Positions 1 to 5,575 of a DNA stretch of 8,433 nt are shown here, piece by piece. Every line of letters starts with the position of its first letter. The first letter of the stretch is position 1. A program made the position numbers and the translations under genes. Below the pieces are notes generated by a model. The model ran no database searches. It had not been told where the DNA came from and saw nothing but the letters and a program-made list of their open reading frames with translations. The DNA is from Caldilineae bacterium (GTDB lineage: Bacteria > Chloroflexota > Anaerolineae > J102), in contig DUEF01000048.1 in assembly GCA_011176555.1 (NCBI GenBank), positions 1 through 8,433 of the forward strand, in the 5' to 3' direction.

Positions 1-98
1 TCAACCAGACCGGCGCGCGCGTCAAGCGTCTGGAAATCCGGGAGCCCAACCTGGAAGCGGTGTTCCTGCACCTGACCGGGCGTGCGCTGAGAGATTAA
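1..98 (+). CDS. ABC exporter ATP-binding subunit, C-terminal end only
   Basis: Only the last 31 codons are present, read from base 3 to the TAA at 96-98; the gene begins outside the window. The visible end has the pattern EPNLEAVFLHLTGRALRD, the usual tail of drug- and lipid-exporter ATPases of the ABC-2 class (the 'PSLEDVFLxLTGRxLRD' ending). The Walker A, Walker B and signature motifs are off the left edge and cannot be checked. The assignment is supported by the two ABC-2 permeases that follow on the same strand at 556 and 1821. Those would be its membrane partners: this subunit hydrolyses ATP on the cytoplasmic side and drives export. Unusually, a minus-strand gene lies between it and the permeases, so the ancestral ATPase-permease junction has been broken. 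It could instead be the ATPase of a different ABC system, but the order makes that less likely. Confidence 0.72.
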   Translation, partial: NQTGARVKRLEIREPNLEAVFLHLTGRALRD

Positions 99-116
99 TC
101 GCCAGATATTTGCCAT

Positions 117-493
117 TCATAGTTCCACTCCCTCTCGCCGGATGGTTTCGGCCAGTCGAGGTTTGCAGTACTGCATCGAAATCAGGTCGATCTTGAAGTC
201 TCGGTCCAAGTCCTGCAACTTGGCGACAGCAACCAGATAATCTTCTCCCGCCACATCCCACACAGCCATGTCGATGTCCGATGTTTTGCCAAACCGCCCC
301 TCTTGGGCTAGCGATCCAAACACCGCCACCCGCGTGGCCCCGAACCGTTTTTTTAGCAAATCAGCCGCCTGTTCGGCTACCTGCCCTAGGCGCGTTGGCG
401 GCGCGCAGCCACAGCCGCGGCTCGGGTCTGTTCACGGGTTCGGGCGGTGGCTCGATATTGAGCTAGTGCTTCAGCGCTAATGGTCATCGACAT
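117..493 (-). pseudogene. Minimal nucleotidyltransferase (MntA-like antitoxin family), frameshifted
   Basis: The C-terminal frame (389 down to the TGA at 119-117) encodes a small nucleotidyltransferase domain. It has GS followed by SDID (motif GS-x9-DxD in VFGSLAQEGRFGKTSDID) and a later third carboxylate in KIDLI. These are the metal- and nucleotide-binding residues of the MNT family, whose MntA members AMPylate a HEPN ribonuclease toxin. The N-terminus is in another frame: ATG at 493 gives 35 residues (start MSMTISAEALAQYRATARTR) and hits TAG at 388-386. Joining the two at 389 restores about 125 residues with a continuous helical lead-in (RRQRA then LGQVAEQAADLLKKRFGA), which is typical of the family. 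One base therefore appears lost near 386-392. A GGAG (minus strand, 505-502) lies 8 bases before ATG 493 and supports that start. No HEPN partner follows; the stop lies 18 bases from the end of the ABC ATPase gene. Either a true pseudogene or a single-base sequencing error fits. Confidence 0.78.
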
Positions 494-501
494 GGTGGAC
501 G

Positions 502-524
502 CTCCAGTTTCCGTTCCCATTTTA
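502..524 (-). promoter_or_regulatory. Candidate -10 element and RBS of the nucleotidyltransferase gene
   Basis: Read on the minus strand, TAAAAT at 524-519 resembles a sigma-70 -10 box and lies 25 bases before the GGAG at 505-502. That GGAG is 8 bases from ATG 493. The -35 region 17 bases upstream (TGTGCT) is poor, so only the -10 and RBS are supported. It lies in the 62-base divergent gap shared with the permease gene at 556, so the inserted gene appears to have brought its own expression signals. Confidence 0.35.
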
Positions 525-555
525 CCACAGACTTTTCGGCTAGCACACTGACCCT

Positions 556-1824
556 ATGAACAAAATCTGGTCTATCGCCACCAAAGATACGCTGATTCGC
601 TTCCGGGATCGCAACGGCATTTTGCTGATGCTGGTGGCGCCGTTGGCGCTGGCCGCCATCATGGGCGCGGCTTTCGGTGGTTTCGGCGGTGACGCGCCCG
701 CGCCCATCGCCGACATCCCCATCGTGATCGTCAATCAGGACAGAGGGGATTTGGGGCAAACGTTGGCCGATATCCTCGAATCCGCTGACCTGGCGGAGCT
801 GCTGGAGCCGGTCGAGGCCAAATCATCCACCAATGATTTGGTCAGTGATCTGGCCGGGGCCAAGCAGCAGGTCGAGCGAGGGGAGATGCGGGCGGTGGTG
901 GTGATCCCGCCTGATTTCAGCGACGCGGTGCGCAGCCAGCAGGGTGATGCCACCGCCATCGACATCTTCACCGACCCGGCCTCCACTTTCAGCCCGATCA
1001 TCGTAGAAGCGGTCGTCTCCGAGATCGCCAACAGCTTCAATGCCGGCATCGTGGGCGGACGGGTGGGGGTGATGCAGTTGTTGGAGCACCAGAACACGCT
1101 CGGGCCCAGGCTCGCCACGCTTCCCACCGTCCTGGCCGGGACGCTGAGCGACCCCGCCAACCAGGGCGGCAATCGCATCGACCTGAAAACGACCCTGGTG
1201 GACGCTCAGACCGACCGAAACATGAATCCGTTGGCCTATTTCGCGCCCAGCATGGCGATCCTTTTCCTCATGTTCACCCTCTTCGACGCTTCGCGTTCCA
1301 TCCTGGAAGAAGAGCGGGAGGGAACGCTGCAACGCATGATGAGTTCGCCCACCCGCTTCGCCGAAATCCTGGCGGGCAAGAACGGCGGCGTGATGCTGAC
1401 CGGCGTCCTGCAACTGGGCATCCTGGTCGTCGTCTCATCGCTGCTATTCGGCCTCAGTTGGGGCGGATCGCCGCTGGGCGTGGCGCTGATGATCGTCGCC
1501 GTGGTGGCGGCCGCCTCCAGCCTGGGTGCATTCATCGTCGCTTTCGCCAAAGACGCGCGCCAGGCAGCCGTCATCGGTTCGGCGCTCGCCCTGATCTTCG
1601 CCATCCTCGGCGGCAACTTCTTCATGGCCAGCGCTCTTCCCGGCTGGCTGCAAGTGCTTAGCAAGCTGACGATCAACCGCTGGGCGCTGGACGGCTTCAC
1701 CGATCTGTCGCTCCGTGGCGGCGGCCTGAACGACGTGCTGCTCGAAATCGGCGTGCTGTTGGGGATGAGCGCCATTTTCTTCGCCCTGGCTGTGTGGCGG
1801 CTCCCGCGCCGTTTTGTGAGATGA
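556..1824 (+). CDS. ABC-2 type exporter permease, first subunit
   Basis: A 422-residue integral membrane protein of the ABC2_membrane_3 architecture. One membrane helix is near residues 21-42. A large extracytoplasmic domain follows at about 45-222, including the VNQDRGDLGQTL segment typical of YhgE/NatB-like exporters. A cluster of about five helices spans residues 228-412. The cytoplasmic coupling segment RSILEEEREGTLQRMMSSP at about 247-265 is the family hallmark that docks on the ATPase. The ATG at 556 is the only sensible start because an in-frame TAG sits at 541-543. No SD sequence precedes it, so it may be leaderless or initiated without SD. It ends in ATGA overlap with the next permease, indicating translational coupling and a heterodimeric transporter. 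Likely role: export of a hydrophobic or membrane-active compound, driven by the ATPase whose end is at 1-98. The substrate cannot be told from sequence. Confidence 0.9.
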   Translation: MNKIWSIATKDTLIRFRDRNGILLMLVAPLALAAIMGAAFGGFGGDAPAPIADIPIVIVNQDRGDLGQTLADILESADLAELLEPVEAKSSTNDLVSDLAGAKQQVERGEMRAVVVIPPDFSDAVRSQQGDATAIDIFTDPASTFSPIIVEAVVSEIANSFNAGIVGGRVGVMQLLEHQNTLGPRLATLPTVLAGTLSDPANQGGNRIDLKTTLVDAQTDRNMNPLAYFAPSMAILFLMFTLFDASRSILEEEREGTLQRMMSSPTRFAEILAGKNGGVMLTGVLQLGILVVVSSLLFGLSWGGSPLGVALMIVAVVAAASSLGAFIVAFAKDARQAAVIGSALALIFAILGGNFFMASALPGWLQVLSKLTINRWALDGFTDLSLRGGGLNDVLLEIGVLLGMSAIFFALAVWRLPRRFVR

Positions 1825-3047
1825 CCATGTTTTATCGCATCTACCATATCGCTATCGAATACCTGAGAACCACGTACAGCAGTCGCATGGTGCTCATCTT
1901 CGCCCTGGCCATGCCGCTGGTCTTTACTTTTGTGCTGGGCACGGTCATCGGCGGCTATGGCGATGGCGAATCGACTCGTTGGCCCGTGGCCGTTGTCAAC
2001 GAGGACGCAGGCGAATTGGGCGACATGCTCATCGCCCGCCTGGACGCCAATCCCCAACTGGCGCTGGCGCGGCTGGACAGAGAAGCGGCCCTGGCGCAGG
2101 TGGAGCAGGAAAACGTCGTTTCCGCCATCGTGATCCCGGCCGATTTTAGTTCGACCCTGACGGCCGGCGGCAACCCCACCATCGCTCTATTCCCGAACGC
2201 CGTCGATCTGCGCTCGGCCCAGGCGGTGGAGCAGAGCGTGTGCGCGGCGACCTCGGCGATGTCGGGCGTGATCAACGCCGCGGAAACCGCTGTGGCCGTG
2301 GCCCAACAGTTCGATCTGTTCGCGGACGGCGCCATCGATCCCGCCGCTTACTTCGCTGACGCCGTCGTCCGGGCCCAGACCCTCTGGTCGGATTCGCCGC
2401 CACTGGTCGTGCACAGCCAGGCGCTCACCCGTCTCGATAACCCAGACCAGCTTCCCGGCGGCTTTCAGCAGAGTTCGCCTGGCATGTTGGTGACATTCGC
2501 CCTGGTGTTCATGCTCAACGGCGCCATCGTCCTCATCATCGAGCGGGAACAGGGCACGCTGCGGCGTTTGCTGGTCATGCCCATGCGCAAAAGCGCTATC
2601 CTCACGGGCAAGCTGTTGGCGGTCTTCGTGGCGGGCCTGGCGCAGGCCGCGGTTCTGATCCTGGTGGGCCAATTCGCCTTCGGCGTCAATTGGGGACAAG
2701 CGCCCGGCGCGCTCGCACTTTTGCTCCTGGCCTTCAGCTTCTCGCTTACCAGCCTGGGCATGTTGATCGCCGGGATCGCCAGGACGTACGCGCAAGCCAA
2801 CGCCCTGGCCAATATCCTCATGTACAGCATCGCCGCCCTGGGCGGGGCCTGGTGGCCGATCGAGATCACGCCGGCGTGGATGCAACGGGTCGCCCAGTTC
2901 ACCCCCACCTACTGGGCGATGCAGGGCTTCAACGACATCGTCACCCGCGGGTTGGGCGTGCAGGCCATCCTGCCGGAAGCGATCATGCTGCTCGTGTTTG
3001 GCGTCGTCTACCTGTCGGTCGGCGTCTGGCGGTTTCGATATGAATGA
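1821..3047 (+). CDS. ABC-2 type exporter permease, second subunit
   Basis: A 408-residue partner permease with the same plan as the first. It has an N-terminal helix at about 22-44, an extracytoplasmic domain at about 46-218 beginning with the AVVNEDAGELGDML segment, and then helices between about 220 and 403. The coupling motif is IEREQGTLRRLLVMP at about 240-254. The start chosen is the ATG at 1821, which overlaps the TGA of the upstream gene (ATGA). An in-frame ATG two codons later (1827) is equally possible. The frame is open further upstream to 1794, but those codons lie inside the first permease and do not look like a membrane-protein N-terminus. The two permeases differ along their whole length, so this is an old pair rather than a recent duplication. 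With the upstream ATPase and the downstream kinase/regulator, the set resembles the LnrLMN exporter of Bacillus subtilis. Confidence 0.9.
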   Translation: MTMFYRIYHIAIEYLRTTYSSRMVLIFALAMPLVFTFVLGTVIGGYGDGESTRWPVAVVNEDAGELGDMLIARLDANPQLALARLDREAALAQVEQENVVSAIVIPADFSSTLTAGGNPTIALFPNAVDLRSAQAVEQSVCAATSAMSGVINAAETAVAVAQQFDLFADGAIDPAAYFADAVVRAQTLWSDSPPLVVHSQALTRLDNPDQLPGGFQQSSPGMLVTFALVFMLNGAIVLIIEREQGTLRRLLVMPMRKSAILTGKLLAVFVAGLAQAAVLILVGQFAFGVNWGQAPGALALLLLAFSFSLTSLGMLIAGIARTYAQANALANILMYSIAALGGAWWPIEITPAWMQRVAQFTPTYWAMQGFNDIVTRGLGVQAILPEAIMLLVFGVVYLSVGVWRFRYE

Positions 3048-3102
3048 AGGTAAGATGGGTAGACCAGGAAACCTGTAAACCGGGAAAGACGCCTTTGCTC
3101 TA

Positions 3103-3121
3103 GCCGGATTCGTGATCCGGC
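3103..3121. repeat. Perfect inverted repeat (hairpin) upstream of the kinase gene
   Basis: Two 7-base arms, GCCGGAT and ATCCGGC, flank a 5-base spacer TCGTG, giving a fully paired stem. It lies in the 113-base gap between permease 2 (ends 3047) and the kinase (starts 3161). No T-run follows on either side, so it is not a classic intrinsic terminator. It could be an mRNA processing or attenuating hairpin, a dispersed repeat, or a regulator-binding palindrome. The rest of the gap holds a short CAGG-AAA-CCTG stem (3065-3075) and nothing else I can recognise. Confidence 0.5.
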
Positions 3122-3160
3122 GGGGCCAGTAAACCACAACACCATTTCGTCTCCCTGATT

Positions 3161-4369
3161 ATGAAATTGACACGCGAGTATCTCACGAAAAAACTCATCA
3201 ACCTCAGTGGTTTTGTCGTGGTGTTGGCAGCGGGCGGATTGGGCCTGCTGGATTTTTTCACCAACAATTATAGCAATCGTTGGTTGGTGCTGGCACTGGT
3301 AACAATCCTGTTCTTGCTGAACGCCATCATTCATTTCACCTCGTGGTGGTGGGGTAGCATCCGACGGCAGCGCTTGTTGATGGCGGCCATCACCGTGCTG
3401 ACCGTCGCCTTGCTGGCAGTTCCACCACACCTTAGTTTATTCGTCATCCTTTTCTTCGTGCTCAGCGTCACCGCGGCCATGCTGTTCGAGCCCAGGGAAT
3501 GGGTGCTGTGGATCGCTGCTTTCACCTTCATCTCGGCGAGCTTTTTCATCACAAAGCACGGATGGTCTGATGGCTTATTCTCGGCGATCATTTACGCATC
3601 CGCCTACTATTTTTTCGCCAGTTTCGCCAAATCGACCGCGGACGCACAACGGGCGGAGCAGGAAAGCAAGCGTTTGTTGCAGGAGCTGCAAACAGCGCAC
3701 CAGCAGTTGCAAGCGTACGCCGATCAAGTCCAGGAACTGACGATTGTGGAGGAGCGCAGTCGCCTGGCGCGGGAGATGCACGACACGGTGGGGCACAGGT
3801 TGACGGTATCGGCCGTGCAGTTGGAGGCGGCGCAACGCCTGATCTCCAAAGACCCTGGCCGGGCGGAGCAGATGGTGGGAACGGTGCGGGAGCAGATCGG
3901 CGAGGCGTTGGCGGAATTGCGGCAAGCGGTGGCGGCCCTGCGCGCACCGGTCGAGGAGGATTTGTGCCTGGATGTGTCGTTGCAGCGCCTGGCCGAGCAA
4001 TTCCGGCAGGGCACAGGCCTGACGGTCGAGCTGGAAATGCCGGTCGAACTGCCCGAACTGCCGCCCCAGCACCGCCGGGCGCTTTACCGGGCCGCGCAGG
4101 AATCGCTGACGAATGTGCAGCGCCACGCCCAGGCCAAAAACGTGTGGATGCAGTTGCAGCGGCAAGATGGCGGCGTCGCGTTGTCGGTCAGCGATGACGG
4201 CGTCGGCGTCCCGCTCAAGCCGGGGCCAGGCGGATTCGGGCTCAAGGGCCTGCAAGAGCGCGCCGCACAACTCGGCGGCGACTTTTATCTCTCACCCCGG
4301 CCAGGTGGTGGAACCCGGGCGACGTTTTTCGTTCCGCTTTCTTCCCTCAATTATGATACTCGCGTCTAA
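3161..4369 (+). CDS. Membrane sensor histidine kinase, NarL/LiaS type (HisKA_3)
   Basis: A 402-residue kinase. The N-terminal half carries about five to six membrane helices (roughly 10-32, 40-58, 71-88, 92-108, 113-130, 138-156) with very short loops. There is no large outside domain, so it probably senses within the membrane or through the transporter, as in intramembrane-sensing and LiaS-like kinases. A glutamine-rich coiled coil follows (about 158-198). The dimerisation/phosphoacceptor segment is EERSRLAREMHDTVGHRL, with the phosphorylated histidine at His207. The ATP-binding domain shows the N box ESLTNVQRHAQA (314-325), DDGVG (345-349) and GFGLKGLQERA (358-368). All catalytic elements are present. 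No SD precedes ATG 3161. Its likely partner is the regulator at 4907, from which it is separated by two unrelated small genes. Expected role: detect membrane stress or the exporter's substrate and control the operon. Confidence 0.93.
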   Translation: MKLTREYLTKKLINLSGFVVVLAAGGLGLLDFFTNNYSNRWLVLALVTILFLLNAIIHFTSWWWGSIRRQRLLMAAITVLTVALLAVPPHLSLFVILFFVLSVTAAMLFEPREWVLWIAAFTFISASFFITKHGWSDGLFSAIIYASAYYFFASFAKSTADAQRAEQESKRLLQELQTAHQQLQAYADQVQELTIVEERSRLAREMHDTVGHRLTVSAVQLEAAQRLISKDPGRAEQMVGTVREQIGEALAELRQAVAALRAPVEEDLCLDVSLQRLAEQFRQGTGLTVELEMPVELPELPPQHRRALYRAAQESLTNVQRHAQAKNVWMQLQRQDGGVALSVSDDGVGVPLKPGPGGFGLKGLQERAAQLGGDFYLSPRPGGGTRATFFVPLSSLNYDTRV

Positions 4370-4375
4370 AAGGAG
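4370..4375 (+). promoter_or_regulatory. Strong Shine-Dalgarno for the small gene at 4385
   Basis: AAGGAG directly follows the TAA of the kinase gene and stands 9 bases before ATG 4385. It is the best SD match in the window and fixes the start. It contrasts with the adjacent kinase, regulator and first permease genes, which have none. Confidence 0.8.
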
Positions 4376-4384
4376 ATCGTTTAC

Positions 4385-4651
4385 ATGATCATTTGGACAG
4401 ATTATATGCGATACCGCGCGAGGTTACGCGGGTATGACCTTGCCAAGATCGAAAATATCGTGAGATACTCAAGTGAACGATACTTGGATTCCGCCACAGG
4501 GCGTCATATCGTGGTCGGCCGCCACGATAGCACCTTGGTTATGATCGCTTATGAGGAATCCGAAGGCGTGACGACGCCTATCACGATTCATGCTACAACA
4601 CGACAACAAGTCAATTCCCGACTGCGAACAGGACGGTTCACCCATGTCTAA
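4385..4651 (+). CDS. Small DUF4258-like protein, possible toxin of a two-gene module
   Basis: An 88-residue soluble protein with no signal peptide or membrane helix. The order of segments is a basic N-terminus (YMRYRARLRGYDL), a helix (AKIENIVRYSSERYLD), then strand-like blocks RHIVVGRHD, LVMIAYEE and ITIHATTRQQ, and a conserved-looking end, RLRTGRF. This helix-then-beta arrangement, with a late HATTRQQ block, resembles DUF4258-like and BrnT/RelE-like small proteins. Several members of those groups are ribonuclease toxins or predicted toxins. The family call is from memory of pattern, not a search. The gene has a strong SD and overlaps the next small gene by 8 bases (ATGTCTAA), a coupling typical of toxin-antitoxin pairs. 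Its GC is lower than the flanking genes: 90 of 180 bases are G or C across 4441-4620 by hand count. Toxicity is an inference; a regulatory accessory protein is an alternative. Confidence 0.6.
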   Translation: MIIWTDYMRYRARLRGYDLAKIENIVRYSSERYLDSATGRHIVVGRHDSTLVMIAYEESEGVTTPITIHATTRQQVNSRLRTGRFTHV

Positions 4652-4877
4652 CCCAAAACTGGCATATTTTAAACAAGAAGATATTTTGCACTTGGCGCTT
4701 TCCGATGAACCAGAAATGGGCAGCGTGGAAGTGGCTCCCGACATCACCGCTGAACTCAATGCGATGGGAGATCTGATTGGCATCGAGATTCTGAATGCCA
4801 GCGCGTTTATCCGCGACTCGGTTCTGGATTCGGTGCAGGCGAGAATCTTGCAACTTCGCGTGATGGAGCCAGCGTAA
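4644..4877 (+). CDS. DUF2283-family small protein, possible antitoxin partner
   Basis: A 77-residue protein starting MSNPKLAYFKQEDILHLALS. The visible order is a strand with D-x-LHLALSDEPE, then SVEVAPDITAELNAMGDLIGIEILNAS. The 'D-LyI-Lsd-E...v-v-e--pgi-a--d--G-liGIEILdAS' pattern is characteristic of DUF2283. The ATG at 4644 is preferred over an in-frame ATG at 4590. It has GGACGG-type SD sequence about 7 bases upstream, and the extra upstream codons only read through the preceding gene. The C-terminal tail (SAFIRDSVLDSVQARILQLRVMEPA) is helical and may bind the partner. DUF2283 genes often sit beside small DUF4258-type genes, and the group is suspected to act as an antitoxin. I know of no proven function for this particular pairing. 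It ends 29 bases before the response regulator, so it may be co-transcribed with the kinase/regulator genes. Confidence 0.75.
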   Translation: MSNPKLAYFKQEDILHLALSDEPEMGSVEVAPDITAELNAMGDLIGIEILNASAFIRDSVLDSVQARILQLRVMEPA

Positions 4878-4906
4878 TACCAAACCAAGCCCCCGAGCAA
4901 ACCCGC

Positions 4907-5560
4907 ATGAACGCTATCCGCCTCCTCCTTGTCGACGATCAACGCCTGATGCGCGACGGCTTGCGCACGCTACTGGAGTTGGAAGGCGATCTCGTGGTGG
5001 TCGGCGAAGCCGAAAACGGCGAAGAAGCGCTGACACTCTACGAAAAACGCCAGCCTGACGTGGTGCTGATGGATGTGCGCATGCCGGTGATGGATGGCGT
5101 GGAGGCCACCCGCCGCTTGCGGCAACGCTGGCCGGACGCGCGGGTCATCATCCTCACCACGTTCGATGATGACGAGTACGTGTTCGAGGGGCTGCGCGCG
5201 GGGGCGCGGGGCTATTTGCTCAAGGCGGTGTCGGGCGAGGAGCTGGCCGGGGCCATTCGCACCGTGGCCGCGGGCGGGGCGCTGATCGATCCCTCGGTGA
5301 CGCGCAAGGTGGTGGCGGAGTTCGCGCGGTTGGGCCAGACGCGGCGTTCGGGGCCAACGAAACTGGTTGAGCCATTGTCTGAGCGGGAGGAGGAAGTGTT
5401 GCGGTTCATAGCCAATGGCTACACGAACAAAGAAATCGCTGGCCGTTTGTTCCTGGCCGAGGGCACGGTGAAGAATTATGTGAGCAGTATCCTGGGTAAG
5501 ATCGGGGTGCGAGACCGCACACAAGCGGCGTTGAAGGCGAAGGAGTTGGGGTTATTGTGA
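4907..5560 (+). CDS. Response regulator, NarL/LuxR family
   Basis: A 217-residue transcription factor with two domains. The receiver domain (about 4-120) has the acidic pair D10-D11, the phosphoacceptor Asp56 in LMDVRMP, the switch residue Thr84 (IILTTF) and Lys106 (YLLKA); the active site is complete. After a linker, the LuxR-type helix-turn-helix spans about 156-212, with LSEREEEVLRFIANGYTNKE and the recognition region GTVKNYVSSILGKI. It should be phosphorylated by the kinase at 3161 and bind DNA as a dimer, most plausibly at its own operon's promoters. No SD precedes ATG 4907. Local GC is high: 84 of 120 bases across 5041-5100 and 5221-5280 by hand count. The two small genes between it and the kinase are unusual, since such partners normally overlap or abut. 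Confidence 0.94.
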   Translation: MNAIRLLLVDDQRLMRDGLRTLLELEGDLVVVGEAENGEEALTLYEKRQPDVVLMDVRMPVMDGVEATRRLRQRWPDARVIILTTFDDDEYVFEGLRAGARGYLLKAVSGEELAGAIRTVAAGGALIDPSVTRKVVAEFARLGQTRRSGPTKLVEPLSEREEEVLRFIANGYTNKEIAGRLFLAEGTVKNYVSSILGKIGVRDRTQAALKAKELGLL

Positions 5561-5575
5561 TTTGAGGACTGGTGA

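Noticed and set aside
1..115. Minus-strand open frame starting MANIWRLISQ directly after the nucleotidyltransferase stop, a position where a HEPN toxin might begin
   Set aside because: It is the antisense of the ABC ATPase tail, shows no HEPN motif (R-x4-6-H), and the well-formed ATPase ending on the other strand explains the sequence.
541..555. Leaderless promoter (TAGCAC as -10) for the permease at 556
   Set aside because: No acceptable -35 at 16-18 bases and a weak -10 match; not strong enough to annotate.
1236..2057. Long minus-strand open frame across the two permease genes
   Set aside because: Antisense shadow of high-GC coding sequence; the product is low-complexity with no recognisable domain, and the plus-strand permeases are clear.
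3103..3121. Intrinsic terminator after the permease genes
   Set aside because: The stem is good but there is no T-run on either strand; kept only as an inverted repeat.
2187..3137. 316-codon minus-strand open frame over permease 2
   Set aside because: Rich in His, Asp, Gln and Arg in the manner of GC-rich antisense frames; no RBS or domain; it covers a certain plus-strand gene.
3575..4270. 231-codon minus-strand open frame over the kinase catalytic region
   Set aside because: Antisense of conserved HisKA_3/ATPase motifs; leucine/arginine/histidine-rich shadow composition.
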